NCBI RefSeq assembly: GCF_001245615.1 | Contig: NZ_CWKH01000003.1 | Span: 496,001-560,000 of the forward strand | From: Mycolicibacterium neworleansense | Lineage (GTDB): Bacteria; Actinomycetota; Actinomycetes; Mycobacteriales; Mycobacteriaceae | Direction: 5' to 3' | Length of the DNA: 64,000 nucleotides | Shown: positions 17,127 through 25,518 of the stretch, piece by piece | How the letters are laid out: each line of letters begins with the position of its first letter | Numbering within the stretch: the first letter of the stretch is position 1 | Program-made: the position numbers and the translations under genes | Notes under the pieces: generated by a model | Database searches by the model: none | Seen by the model: only the letters and a program-made list of their open reading frames with translations | What the model was told of the DNA's origin: nothing

Positions 17127-18056
17127 CTAGCCCTCCTGTCCGGTCAGGCCCAATCGTTCGACCAACCACCGCCGCAACTCGGGGCCGTAGTCGTCACGTT
17201 CCAACGCAAAGTCAACCGCAGCCTTCAGGTAGCCGCCGGGATTTCCCAGGTCGTGTCGGGCACCCCGGTGTACGACCACGTGGACCGGATGGCCCTCCTC
17301 GATCAGGAGGGCGATGGCATCGGTCAGCTGGATCTCCCCGCCCACACCGCGCGAAACCCGCCGCAGCGCATCGAAGATCGCCCGGTCGAGCAGGTAGCGG
17401 CCGGCGGCGGCGTACGGGGACGGCGCGTCCTCGGCCTTGGGCTTTTCCACCATGCCCTTGACCCGCAGCACGTTCGGGTTGGCCGCGTCGGGCACGGTCT
17501 CGACGTCGAACACGCCATAGGCGCTGATCTCGTCCTGGGGCACCTCGATCGCGCACAGAACGGTTCCGCCGCGCTTGGCGCGCACCTTCGCCATCGTCTC
17601 CAGCACACCGGTGGGCAACACCAGATCGTCGGGCAGCAGCACCGCGACGGCGTCTTCGTCGGGAGCCAGCGCCGCCTCGACGCAGCCGACGGCATGCCCC
17701 AGGCCCAGCGGCTCGGCCTGCACCACGGACTCGACCTTGATCAGGGCGGGCGCGCGGCGCACCTTCTCCAGCATCGTCTTCTTGCCGCGGGCCTCCAGCG
17801 TGCCCTCGAGCACCAGGTCCTCGACGAAGTGCGCGACGACACCGTCTTTGCCTTCGGAGGTGATGATGATCAGCCGCTCGGCGCCGGCCTCGGCCGCCTC
17901 GGCGGCGACCAGCTCGATGCCCGGGGTGTCGACCACCGGCAGCAATTCCTTGGGAACCGTCTTGGTCGCCGGCAGGAATCGCGTACCCAGACCGGCCGCC
18001 GGAACCACGGCCGTGTAGGGAATCGGCACCTCAGGTGCCTTTTGAGACGTGCTCAT
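17127..18056 (-). CDS. galU: UTP-glucose-1-phosphate uridylyltransferase
   Basis: This 309-residue nucleotidyltransferase has AAGLGTRFLPATKTVPKEL near the N-terminus (UTP-binding loop with catalytic Lys), QAEPLGLGHAVGC and VLLPDDL in the middle, and VEKPK near residue 200. It makes UDP-glucose from UTP and glucose-1-phosphate, feeding glycogen, trehalose, arabinogalactan and methylglucose-polysaccharide synthesis in the cytoplasm. It heads the moeA1-rimJ-glpR gene string and is divergent from the 5-FTHF cyclo-ligase gene. It is full length for the bacterial family. Confidence 0.95.
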   Translation of the reverse strand: MSTSQKAPEVPIPYTAVVPAAGLGTRFLPATKTVPKELLPVVDTPGIELVAAEAAEAGAERLIIITSEGKDGVVAHFVEDLVLEGTLEARGKKTMLEKVRRAPALIKVESVVQAEPLGLGHAVGCVEAALAPDEDAVAVLLPDDLVLPTGVLETMAKVRAKRGGTVLCAIEVPQDEISAYGVFDVETVPDAANPNVLRVKGMVEKPKAEDAPSPYAAAGRYLLDRAIFDALRRVSRGVGGEIQLTDAIALLIEEGHPVHVVVHRGARHDLGNPGGYLKAAVDFALERDDYGPELRRWLVERLGLTGQEG

Positions 18057-18095
18057 CGTTCACACCCTAACGTCCGTTCTGAAATGGTGGAGGGC

Positions 18096-18683
18096 GTGAC
18101 CCCGCCGACAAAGACCGAGTTGCGCACCGGCGTTCTGCGTGCAAGACGGGCCGTGCCCGCCGACCACCGCGACAGTGAGGCGCAGGCGCTGTGCCGCTGG
18201 CTGCCGGCCCTGGTGCGCAGCGGGCAAACTGTATGCGCCTACGTTCCGGTGGGCTCCGAACCAGGGTCGCAGGCCTTGCTGGACGCCCTCGTGGAACTCG
18301 GTGCGCGCGTGCTGCTTCCGGTCGCCCGCAACGACGAGGACGGGCGGGCAATGCCGATGCAGTGGGGCCCCTACGAGCCCCGCACATTGGTGGCGGGCGA
18401 GTTCGGCCTGCGCGAGCCGGCGCCACCGTGGCTGCCCGCCGGGCACATCGCCGATGCCGAAGTGATCCTGGTGCCCGCCCTGGCCGTCGACCGCAGCGGC
18501 AACCGGCTGGGCCGGGGAGCCGGGTTCTATGACCGCACCCTGATCTACGCCGCACCACATGCACGGCTGGTCGCGGTGGTGCGTGACGGCGAACTGGTCG
18601 ACGAGCTACCCGCCGATCCGCACGACGTGCGGATGACGCATGCGCTGACGCCGTCGGGCGGAATCGTGACGTTGCAGCGTTGA
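18096..18683 (+). CDS. 5-formyltetrahydrofolate cyclo-ligase
   Basis: This protein of about 195 residues has the family motifs KTELRTGVLRARRAV (N-terminal), YVPVGSEP (substrate/ATP side) and LAVDRSGNRLGRGAGFYDRTL with the Gly-rich ATP site. It converts 5-formyl-THF to 5,10-methenyl-THF with ATP, recycling folate that can inhibit one-carbon enzymes. The GTG at 18096 is chosen because GGAGG lies 3 bp upstream; ATG 18084 is the alternative. It is divergent from galU, as in the Rv0992-Rv0993 arrangement. A much longer open frame in the same phase runs upstream through antisense DNA and is not coding. Confidence 0.9.
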   Translation: MTPPTKTELRTGVLRARRAVPADHRDSEAQALCRWLPALVRSGQTVCAYVPVGSEPGSQALLDALVELGARVLLPVARNDEDGRAMPMQWGPYEPRTLVAGEFGLREPAPPWLPAGHIADAEVILVPALAVDRSGNRLGRGAGFYDRTLIYAAPHARLVAVVRDGELVDELPADPHDVRMTHALTPSGGIVTLQR

Positions 18684-18702
18684 GCTGGTCCAGAATCGTC
18701 AG

Positions 18703-19938
18703 GTGTCCGATCCGGTGAGCGCCGACTTCAGCGTCCGCATGCAGCTGATCGTCGACGTCCTGGCCCAGACCCTGGATCGGGCGGTGCTGCTGGATGACGA
18801 GGAACTGACCCCGATCACGCACAGCCGTCAGCTCGGCGAACTCGACGATGTGCGGGTCCACAGCGTGCTGCAGCGCGAGACCCGCGCGGAGGTCAAGGCG
18901 GCGCTGTTCGCGTTCGGGATCGGGACGGCGGACTCGGCGGTGTGGATACCGGCGTTCCCGCAACACAATCTGATGCCGCGGTTCTGCGTGCCCGTGCGAT
19001 CGGCGTCCGAGCGGTTCGGCTACCTGTGGATCATCGTCCCCGAGGGCTCGCTGTCCGAGCACGGTCAGCAACTGGCGAAGCGAGCGGCCGCCGACTTGCT
19101 GGCCATCCTCGACCGCCGCAACGCGGCGCTGCGCGCCGAAGAGTCCGCGCAGCACGGGCTTTTGATGCGGTTGATCACCACCGAGGAGCCGGCCCGAGCC
19201 CAGACGGTGGTCGCCGAGCTGCAGGCCCGGGCGATGGCCGAGCAGCACGACATGGTCCAGGTCTTCACGTTCGAGCCCGAGTTCGACGGCGCGGGTGATC
19301 CGGTAGATCGGAGCATGGCGCTGCGCTTGCGGTTGGCGGCCACCGACCGCACGCGCCGGTGGTACACCCTGGCCGGCTCGCCGACGACGATCCTGGCGGT
19401 GGCGCGGTCCGACGCCGGGTCCGCCGCGACCGCCGACACCGTGGCGCAGGCGGTCCGGGCCAGCTATGGCACTCAGCCGGCCATCGGCGCCTCAGGCGTT
19501 CCACTTCCGATAACGCAAGCGGCCCTTGGGTTTCGCCAAGCGAGCCTGGCACTGACGCTGGCCGGAATCGGCGCGGGCGGCGGCCAGGTGGCCGACTGGT
19601 CAGAACTCGGCTCGTGGCGCACCCTGGCCTTGCTGGGTCAGGCCTACGGCCCGGACCGGCTCGGCGAGCTGGTTCACCCCGGCATCGTCCACCTGATCGA
19701 GCAAGGCCGCGAAGACCTCCTCCGCACTCTGGATACGTACCTGGCCAACGGCGGCGACGTGCGGCGCACCTCCGAGGACATGTATCTGCATCGGTCCACG
19801 CTGTACTACCGGCTGGACAAGATCACCGAGGTCGTCGGCAGCGATCTGAGCGACGGTCAGACCCGTTTCGATCTCATGCTGGGACTGCGGCTGGCTCGTC
19901 TGGCCAGGCTGTATCGCCCCGGTTCGACAACTGTCTGA
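18703..19938 (+). CDS. PucR/CdaR-family transcriptional regulator
   Basis: This 411-residue protein has a C-terminal PucR helix-turn-helix (TYLANGGDVRRTSEDMYLHR then STLYYRLDKI, about residues 345-385) and a GGDEF-like central part typical of the family. The N-terminal 140 residues look like a GAF-type sensor. Family members activate purine, GABA or other amino-acid catabolic genes. It stands 124 bp upstream of an amino-acid permease on the same strand, and so is the natural candidate to regulate it. It begins with GTG 19 bp after the cyclo-ligase stop. Confidence 0.85.
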   Translation: MSDPVSADFSVRMQLIVDVLAQTLDRAVLLDDEELTPITHSRQLGELDDVRVHSVLQRETRAEVKAALFAFGIGTADSAVWIPAFPQHNLMPRFCVPVRSASERFGYLWIIVPEGSLSEHGQQLAKRAAADLLAILDRRNAALRAEESAQHGLLMRLITTEEPARAQTVVAELQARAMAEQHDMVQVFTFEPEFDGAGDPVDRSMALRLRLAATDRTRRWYTLAGSPTTILAVARSDAGSAATADTVAQAVRASYGTQPAIGASGVPLPITQAALGFRQASLALTLAGIGAGGGQVADWSELGSWRTLALLGQAYGPDRLGELVHPGIVHLIEQGREDLLRTLDTYLANGGDVRRTSEDMYLHRSTLYYRLDKITEVVGSDLSDGQTRFDLMLGLRLARLARLYRPGSTTV

Positions 19939-20022
19939 ACGAGCCGCGCGAGTTTCCTACAGTTTCGGCCCGATTTCTGCTCCGTCGAGCCTTCGCCAGG
20001 CATAGCGTCTTTTCTGGCCGCT

Positions 20023-20038
20023 TGTGACCTGAGTCACA
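20023..20038. promoter_or_regulatory. CRP-binding site (perfect consensus) upstream of the permease
   Basis: TGTGACCTGAGTCACA matches the TGTGA-N6-TCACA consensus of mycobacterial CRP at all ten fixed positions. It ends 24 bp before the permease ATG (20063), between the PucR gene and the permease, so cAMP-CRP probably controls permease expression. So close to the start codon, it may act as a roadblock or sit near -40 of a promoter with a very short leader. Confidence 0.75.
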
Positions 20039-20062
20039 TATCACGGAGGAGTCGGTACGCAC

Positions 20063-21895
20063 ATGGGTGAAGCACCCGCATTGAAGAAGGCGCTCACGCA
20101 GCGACAGCTGCGGATGATCGCGATCGGCGGTGTCATCGGCGCCGGCCTGTTCGTCGGCTCCGGGGTGGTGATCGGCAAGACCGGCCCCGGCGTCTTCATC
20201 ACCTATGCCCTGGCCGGCGTGCTGATCATCATGGTGATGCGAATGCTGGCCGAGATGGCCGTGGCCAATCCGTCGACCGGGTCGTTCGCCGACTACGCCC
20301 GCAACGCGATGGGCAACTGGGCGGGCTTCTCGGTGGGCTGGCTGTATTGGTACTTCTGGGTGATCGTGGTCGGCTTCGAGGCCATCGCGGGCGCGAAGAT
20401 CATCCAGTACTGGATAGACGTCCCCATCTGGCTGACGGCCCTGATCCTGTTGATCGCGATGACGGCCACCAACCTGTTCTCGGTGTCGTCGTTCGGTGAG
20501 TTCGAATATTGGTTCGCCGGTATCAAGGTGGCCGCGATCCTGGCGTTCATCGGGCTGGGCTCGCTGTATGTCATCGGGGCGTGGCCCGACAAGGACATGG
20601 ACTTTTCGAACCTGTGGGTCAACGGCGGTTTCTTCCCGCTGGGCGCCATGGCCGTCACCGTCGGCGTGGTGACAGTCATCTTCTCGATGGTCGGCGCCGA
20701 GATCGCCACCATCGCCGCGGCGGAGTCGGCAGATCCGGAGCGCGCGGTGGCCAAGGCCGCCAACTCGGTGATCCTGCGTATCGCGGTGTTCTTCGTCGGC
20801 TCGGCGTTCCTGTTGGTGACGATCCTGCCGTGGAACAGCGAGCAGGTGGCCGCATCGCCGTTTGTGTCGGCGTTCACCGAGATCGGCATCCCCTACGCCG
20901 ACCACATCATGAACGCTGTGGTGCTGACGGCCGTGCTGAGCTGCCTGAACTCAGGTATGTACACCGCGTCGCGGATGCTGTTCGTCCTCGCGGCCCGTCG
21001 CGAGGCGCCGCCGCAGCTGGTGTCGGTGACGCGGCGCGGGGTACCGGCGACGGCGATCCTGGCCTCGTCGGTGATCGGCTTCCTGGGCGTGATCGCGTCG
21101 GCGTTCTCGCCGGACTTCATTTTCAAGTTCCTGCTGGATTCCAGCGGGGCGGTGATCCTGTTCGTCTACCTGCTGATCGCGGTCTCACAGATCGTGCTGC
21201 GCTACCGCACCTCGGCCGACAAGCTCAAGGTGAAGATGTGGCTGTTCCCGGTGCTGTCGATCCTCACCGCGGGCTGCATCTTCGCGATTCTGGTGCAGAT
21301 GTTCGTGCAGGGCGGTGACAACCGCAAAGCCCTGACCATGAGCCTGCTGTCGTGGGCTGTGGTCATCGTTTTGTTCCTGGCCAACCGCTGGTTCATCGGG
21401 CACCGGCCCGAGGTGGCCGGCGTGTCCCCGGCGCCGGGCGCCGACCATCCGCACCGGGTTCTGGTGCTGGCCAACGAGACCGTGGAATCCAACGAACTGC
21501 TCGACGAACTCCGGCGTATCGGCGCGGACCGAGACGCGGTCTATCAGGTCGTGGTGCCCGCCAGCCCGATCGATACCGGGGTGGCCGCCACCCACGGTCC
21601 TCTTGACATCTCGGAAGCCACCATCCAGGCGGCTCAGCGCCGCCTCGACCAGACTCTGACCACGCTGCGTTCCGAGCAGTTGCAGGCCGACGGCGAACTG
21701 GGTGACTACCGTCCGCTGCGGGCCCTGGCCCAGGCCGTCGAGACCTTCCGGCCTGATCAGATCGTGATTTCGACTCTGCCACCGGAAGATTCGGTGTGGC
21801 ACCGCTTCGACGTCGTCGACCGGGCCCGCTCGGAATATCAGATCCCGGTGACACATGTGGTGTCGCGGGTACGCACCCAGGAGCATGCGTCGTGA
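20063..21895 (+). CDS. APC-family amino-acid/GABA permease with C-terminal USP-like domain
   Basis: This 610-residue protein has twelve predicted membrane segments from residue 15 to about 455. It opens with QRQLRMIAIGGVIGAGLFVGSG, the helix-1 signature of the AAT/GabP branch of the APC superfamily. The last 140 residues (from about HRVLVLANETVESNELLDEL) are soluble and resemble a universal-stress-protein fold. GabP-like actinobacterial permeases carry such tails, which may sense nucleotides. ATG 20063 follows GGAGGA at some distance. Its stop overlaps the next USP gene (GTGA). Substrate (GABA or another amino acid) is inferred from family only. Confidence 0.85.
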   Translation: MGEAPALKKALTQRQLRMIAIGGVIGAGLFVGSGVVIGKTGPGVFITYALAGVLIIMVMRMLAEMAVANPSTGSFADYARNAMGNWAGFSVGWLYWYFWVIVVGFEAIAGAKIIQYWIDVPIWLTALILLIAMTATNLFSVSSFGEFEYWFAGIKVAAILAFIGLGSLYVIGAWPDKDMDFSNLWVNGGFFPLGAMAVTVGVVTVIFSMVGAEIATIAAAESADPERAVAKAANSVILRIAVFFVGSAFLLVTILPWNSEQVAASPFVSAFTEIGIPYADHIMNAVVLTAVLSCLNSGMYTASRMLFVLAARREAPPQLVSVTRRGVPATAILASSVIGFLGVIASAFSPDFIFKFLLDSSGAVILFVYLLIAVSQIVLRYRTSADKLKVKMWLFPVLSILTAGCIFAILVQMFVQGGDNRKALTMSLLSWAVVIVLFLANRWFIGHRPEVAGVSPAPGADHPHRVLVLANETVESNELLDELRRIGADRDAVYQVVVPASPIDTGVAATHGPLDISEATIQAAQRRLDQTLTTLRSEQLQADGELGDYRPLRALAQAVETFRPDQIVISTLPPEDSVWHRFDVVDRARSEYQIPVTHVVSRVRTQEHAS

Positions 21896-22779
21896 CCATC
21901 CTGGCCGCTTTCAGCGCCAGCCGGCACAGCAGCGCACCGCTGAATCTGGCCATCCAACTCGCCCGCACCACCGGTGAGCAGGTGATCGCCGCGGCGGTGG
22001 TGGAACGGTCCTGGCCGAGACGTGACGATCTGGTCGAGGGCGAATACCTCGCATACGTCCGCGCACAAGCCACGCAGGCGTTGCAGCGCGCGGTGGCGGT
22101 GCTGCCGGTCGAACTCGACGTCATCCCCGTCGTTCACGAATCAAGTTCGATACCAACCGGTTTGATCGAACTCGCCGACGCCCACCGGGCGACTGTGGTG
22201 TCGGTCGGGTCGTCCTCATCGGGGATGATCGGCCGGGTCGCCCTGGGCAGTGTGACCGAACGGCTGGTGCACACCGCCCGGGTGCCGGTGGTCTTCGCGC
22301 CGCGTGGGTACGCCCAGACCGATACCGCGATCCGCCGCCTCACCGCGGCCTATGGCGGGGAGGCCGACGTCAACGGACTCATCCCGTCCACCGCCGAACT
22401 GGCCGCGGCATGGAAGGCCAAACTGCGCATCGTCTCGTTCACCGTGCGCAACACCGTGGCCTTCGCCGGGACCATCGAATCGTCGGCCGAGGAGCTGGTG
22501 ATCCAGCAGTGGTCCCGACGAACGATCGCCGAGATCACGAAGAAGCTCAACGCCATTCGGGACCAGATGGCAGTTCCGGACGTCGACGTGGTGGTCGGCG
22601 CGGGCCACGACTGGAACACCGCGGTGGAGAGCATCGGGTGGGACACCGGAGACATGCTGGTGCTCGGCTCAGGTGCGGCTGCCCCGAGCGCGCAGGTGTT
22701 CCTCGGCTCGGCGGCGGGCAAGATCCTGCGCCGGTCACCGGTGCCGGTGATGATCGCGCCGAGCTACCAGGCGGGCTAA
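21892..22779 (+). CDS. Universal stress protein, tandem-domain
   Basis: This 295-residue protein has two USP domains. The first, about 1-140, ends with SVGSSSSGMIGRVALGSVTERLVHTARVPVVFAP (broken here by normal residues), an ATP-binding-type G-x2-G-x9-G-S/T pattern. The second, about 170-295, ends VLGSGAAAPSAQVFLGSAAGKILRRSPVPVMIAP. The GTG start overlaps the permease stop, so the two are translationally coupled, and it may regulate transport by binding the permease tail. USPs are known substrates of mycobacterial Pat acetylases, and pat lies 21 kb away in this window. Confidence 0.85.
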   Translation: MTILAAFSASRHSSAPLNLAIQLARTTGEQVIAAAVVERSWPRRDDLVEGEYLAYVRAQATQALQRAVAVLPVELDVIPVVHESSSIPTGLIELADAHRATVVSVGSSSSGMIGRVALGSVTERLVHTARVPVVFAPRGYAQTDTAIRRLTAAYGGEADVNGLIPSTAELAAAWKAKLRIVSFTVRNTVAFAGTIESSAEELVIQQWSRRTIAEITKKLNAIRDQMAVPDVDVVVGAGHDWNTAVESIGWDTGDMLVLGSGAAAPSAQVFLGSAAGKILRRSPVPVMIAPSYQAG

Positions 22780-22905
22780 CTCCATCATTTGAATCTTGAA
22801 ACGCTTTTGGCCGTATCCGCAGGCAGTGAATGTGACAGCGCACCAGCGGCGCCGGCCTGCTCAGGCTGTCTCAACCCCCTCGCCGAACGCCACGCGGCAT
22901 TTGCG

Positions 22906-22942
22906 CCGAGGATTGCGGTCACTATTGAGCAGCAATCCTCGG
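22906..22942 (-). terminator. Hairpin after the HNH gene
   Basis: CCGAGGATTGC (22906-22916) and GCAATCCTCGG (22932-22942) are perfectly complementary over 11 bp with a 15-nt loop. It lies in the 187-bp gap between convergent USP and HNH genes, 25 bp past the HNH stop. There is no clear T-run, so it may work as a weak intrinsic terminator or an RNA-stabilising hairpin. Confidence 0.5.
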
Positions 22943-22966
22943 TGTAGTGCTCGGCACAACCCGCAC

Positions 22967-23728
22967 CTAGCAGTTGTCCAGCACCGCTTCCATCGCGTGT
23001 TTCTCTTTCGCCGAGACCCACAGCCGATAGGCGGTTTTCACGTCGACCTGGCGCGCCACGAACTCGCAGCGGAACACCGCATTGGGCGGCAGCCAGCTTG
23101 CCGCGTCGCGAAATGCCTTGTCGAAATTGGGTTGCGCGGCCACCGCGATCAGATTGCGCGGATCGTTGGCGAAGTCCATGCGCCGCTGCGGGTCCCACGC
23201 GCGCGCCCCCTTGTACCAGGCATCCGACAGCGACACCACGTGATCGATCTGCACGGCGCCGGAGCTGTCGGGCCCACGGGTGAACGGGATCTCGACGCCG
23301 GTGTACGGGTCGTGCAGCATGCCGGTGGCGGCGTAGCAGGTGCCGGGCCGAACTGTCAGCTGGGCCAGGTCGCGGCGCAGGATGTCGTCGCGGGTGTTGC
23401 AACCGTTGTGGCCGAACTCGACATTGACGTCATCGCTCCACGCCTCACCGAAGTGGTACCGCGCATAGTCGGTGTGGCGGTCCCAGCCTTTGACCGGCAG
23501 CCCGGCCAGCAGCGCGCGGGCGTGATCGAGGCCTGGGGTCTGCTGCGGGACCGGACTCGGCGCCGAGGCGGAAGGCTGGGCCGATGGCTGAGCCTGCGAA
23601 CCGGCGTCCCGCATCCGAGCCGCGACGAGCACGGCCAGCACCGCCAGGATTACCGCCACCACGAGCAACACCGCTAACCTTCCGGTGCGCCGGCGACGGC
23701 CGCGGCCCGCGGGAATGAGATGACCCAC
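22967..23728 (-). CDS. Membrane-anchored HNH (DUF1524/GmrSD-like) nuclease
   Basis: This 253-residue protein has one N-terminal membrane segment (LAVLLVVAVILAVLAVLVA, about 18-36), then a Pro/Ser/Gln-rich linker. The C-terminal nuclease domain has IDHVVSLSDAWYKG (catalytic His) and NDPRNLIAV (Asn of the HNH motif), with four cysteines (GCNT, GTCY, FRCEF, DNC). This is the secreted HNH family common in actinobacteria, acting outside the membrane. It is divergent from ruc across the CIRCE site, so it may also respond to heat shock. Whether it degrades environmental DNA is not established. Confidence 0.8.
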   Translation of the reverse strand: MGHLIPAGRGRRRRTGRLAVLLVVAVILAVLAVLVAARMRDAGSQAQPSAQPSASAPSPVPQQTPGLDHARALLAGLPVKGWDRHTDYARYHFGEAWSDDVNVEFGHNGCNTRDDILRRDLAQLTVRPGTCYAATGMLHDPYTGVEIPFTRGPDSSGAVQIDHVVSLSDAWYKGARAWDPQRRMDFANDPRNLIAVAAQPNFDKAFRDAASWLPPNAVFRCEFVARQVDVKTAYRLWVSAKEKHAMEAVLDNC

Positions 23729-23737
23729 GTAGCGGTT

Positions 23738-23764
23738 CTAGCACTTGAGCCGGTAGAGTGCTAA
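23738..23764. promoter_or_regulatory. CIRCE element (HrcA operator)
   Basis: CTAGCACTT-N9-GAGTGCTAA matches the CIRCE consensus TTAGCACTC-N9-GAGTGCTAA. The right arm is perfect, the left arm has two mismatches, and the spacer is exactly 9 bp. It ends 27 bp before the ruc GTG and begins 10 bp upstream of the divergent HNH start. The M. tuberculosis orthologue Rv0991c belongs to the HrcA heat-shock regulon, so this is expected to impose heat and unfolded-protein control. Confidence 0.85.
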
Positions 23765-23791
23765 CAAGTTTGACCAACTCGGAGGGTTTTC

Positions 23792-24121
23792 GTGCCTACC
23801 TATTCCTACGCGTGCACTGAGTGCGGCAATCGGTTCGACGCGGTGCAGGCCTTCAGCGACGATGCACTGACCACCTGCCCCAAGTGCTCCGGCAAGCTGC
23901 GCAAGCTGTTCGGCTCCGTGGGCGTGGTGTTCAAGGGCAGCGGCTTCTACCGCACCGACAACCGCGAGTCGGGCAAGAGCTCATCCAACGGCTCGTCGGC
24001 CAAGAGCTCGGAGAGCAGCTCCTCGAGCTCGTCCTCTGACTCGTCGTCGTCTTCCTCCTCTTCGTCGAGCAGCTCGTCGAGCAGCTCCAGCGCCGCCCCG
24101 GCCGCGGCCGCGTCAAGCTAG
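23792..24121 (+). CDS. ruc: Ruc, redox-regulated zinc-ribbon chaperone cofactor (FmdB family)
   Basis: This 109-residue protein has an N-terminal FmdB zinc ribbon (YSYACTECGNRFD with TTCPKCSGKLRK, cysteines about 9, 12, 30, 33). A disordered tail follows, in which about 35 of the last 60 residues are Ser. The M. tuberculosis homologue Rv0991c (Ruc) is activated by oxidation, prevents aggregation and promotes Hsp70/ClpB refolding; its disordered tail is characteristic. The very Ser-rich tail here is compositionally extreme, but the ribbon is intact. GTG follows GGAGGG. It is under a CIRCE element, in keeping with an Hsp70 partner. Confidence 0.9.
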   Translation: MPTYSYACTECGNRFDAVQAFSDDALTTCPKCSGKLRKLFGSVGVVFKGSGFYRTDNRESGKSSSNGSSAKSSESSSSSSSSDSSSSSSSSSSSSSSSSSAAPAAAASS

Positions 24122-24190
24122 CTCGAAAGTTATCCACAGGACGGCGAAGACGCCGTTCTCACCCGGCCGTCGCCCGCCTAACGTGGCGCC

Positions 24191-24850
24191 ATGGCCGATT
24201 CACTCAACGCGCCATCGTGGCGTCGGCTGACGGCCGCGCGGCCTGACTGGACCCGCACGGTGGCCGCACGCCGCGCCGCCGCAGCCGGGCTGGTCATTTT
24301 GGCGGCCATCGCAGCCCTGCGTTCCGATCCGCACGGCGAATACACCGAGATCGCAGTGGCTGCCCATGACCTCTCCCCCGGCGTCGCATTGACCGCCGCC
24401 GACGTTCGATTGGAACGCCGCGCCACGGCCACCCTGCCCGACGGCGCCCAGCGGGACATCGCCCCGGTGATCGGTGCGATGCTGACCGCCCCGGCTCGAC
24501 GAGGCGAGGTCCTGACCGATGTCCGTTTGCTGGGCTCGCGACTGGCCGAATCGTCGGCGGGCCCCGATGCCCGGATCGTGCCGATAAAACTCAGCGACAC
24601 CGCGTTGCTCGATCTGCTCCGCCCCGGCGACGTGGTCGACGTGCTGACGGTGACGGCCGATCAGGACGACAAGCAGCCGGCGCGGCCGGTCATGGTGGCC
24701 TCGGGCGCCGTGGTGGTGCTGGTCTCGGAGAAGGCCCGCGGGGCCGGGGTGGGTACCGACCGCGTGGCCCTGGTGGCGTTGCCCGCGCGGTCCGCGAACG
24801 AGGTGGCGGCCATCAGCCTGGTGCAGACCGTCACGATGACGATCCACTGA
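24191..24850 (+). CDS. SAF-domain membrane-anchored protein (CpaB-like)
   Basis: This 219-residue protein has one membrane segment ([14 protein letters not shown], about 28-42) followed by a SAF domain ([24 protein letters not shown], about 52-75). The SAF domain occurs in pilus-assembly CpaB and flagellar FlgA. The C-terminal strand-rich part is VDVLTVT...[18 protein letters not shown]. No pilus genes are nearby; in mycobacteria this gene stands between ruc and mscL, and its function is unknown. The start ATG lies 69 bp after ruc, so it may be co-transcribed from the CIRCE-controlled promoter. Confidence 0.75.
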   Translation: MADSLNAPSWRRLTAARPDWTRTVAARRAAAAGLVILAAIAALRSDPHGEYTEIAVAAHDLSPGVALTAADVRLERRATATLPDGAQRDIAPVIGAMLTAPARRGEVLTDVRLLGSRLAESSAGPDARIVPIKLSDTALLDLLRPGDVVDVLTVTADQDDKQPARPVMVASGAVVVLVSEKARGAGVGTDRVALVALPARSANEVAAISLVQTVTMTIH

Positions 24851-24984
24851 GCCCGGAAATTCTTGCTGGACAACATGATTCATGCGCCTGGAAGATGTTG
24901 ACCAACAATCACCCAGCCGTTCGGCAAACTCGGTTACTGTTTGCTTGCCCCATAAAACACAACAAACTGCAGGAAGGGTCCCGC

Positions 24985-25449
24985 ATGTTGAAGGGCTTCA
25001 AAGAGTTTCTGTCTCGTGGCAACGTCATCGATCTTGCGGTTGCTGTGGTCATCGGCGCGGCCTTCACCGGCTTGGTCACCGCCTTCACCGAGAAGGTGGT
25101 GCAGCCACTGATCGACCGGATCGGAGCCGGCCCCGGCAAGGAGTACGGCATCCTCAAGATCTCGCTGGGCGGCGATCCTGAGACGTTCATCGACTTCAAC
25201 GCCGTCCTGTCCGCCGCCATCAACTTCATCCTGGTGGCCGCGGTGATCTACTTCGTCATCGTCCTGCCCTACAAGAAACTGCGTGAACGCGGCGAGGTCG
25301 AGCAGGCCCAGGACACCGAGTTGAGCCTCCTGACCGAGATCCGCGACCTGTTGTCCGAGAACGGCTCCAGCGGCAAGCACGTCACCGGCCCGGGCACCGG
25401 CCCCAGCCCCGACACCGCCGAGTACACCAGCGCCGACCGCGACAAATAG
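24985..25449 (+). CDS. mscL: Large-conductance mechanosensitive channel MscL
   Basis: This 154-residue protein starts [31 protein letters not shown] (amphipathic N-terminus plus TM1 with the pore-lining Gly/Ala pattern). It has TM2 [21 protein letters not shown] and a disordered C-terminal tail. It is the inner-membrane emergency valve opened by membrane tension on hypo-osmotic shock, and is close to the 151 residues of the M. tuberculosis protein. ATG 24985 follows AGGAAGG; the frame is open upstream but unsupported. A strong bidirectional terminator follows. Confidence 0.95.
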   Translation: MLKGFKEFLSRGNVIDLAVAVVIGAAFTGLVTAFTEKVVQPLIDRIGAGPGKEYGILKISLGGDPETFIDFNAVLSAAINFILVAAVIYFVIVLPYKKLRERGEVEQAQDTELSLLTEIRDLLSENGSSGKHVTGPGTGPSPDTAEYTSADRDK

Positions 25450-25461
25450 ACACCCGAACAC

Positions 25462-25495
25462 AAAGCAGCCCCTGGATTTCTCCAGGGGCTGCTTT
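25462..25495. terminator. Bidirectional intrinsic terminator between mscL and the porin
   Basis: AAAGCAGCCCCTGG and CCAGGGGCTGCTTT form a perfect 14-bp stem with an ATTTCT loop, flanked by A- and T-rich ends. It sits 13 bp after the mscL stop and 24 bp after the convergent porin stop, so it can end transcripts from both sides. Confidence 0.9.
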
Positions 25496-25518
25496 ATTGG
25501 GGCTTCAGAACGTGACGC

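Noticed and set aside
16239..18683. A very long plus-strand open frame running from inside moeA1 through galU into the cyclo-ligase.
   Set aside because: It is antisense to two well-conserved genes; only the last 195-199 codons are a real protein. The rest reflects high GC.
23990..24118. Serine-codon run in ruc as a sequencing or assembly artefact.
   Set aside because: The frame stays open to a proper stop, codons vary (TCG, AGC, TCC, TCT), and a disordered C-terminal tail is typical of this family.
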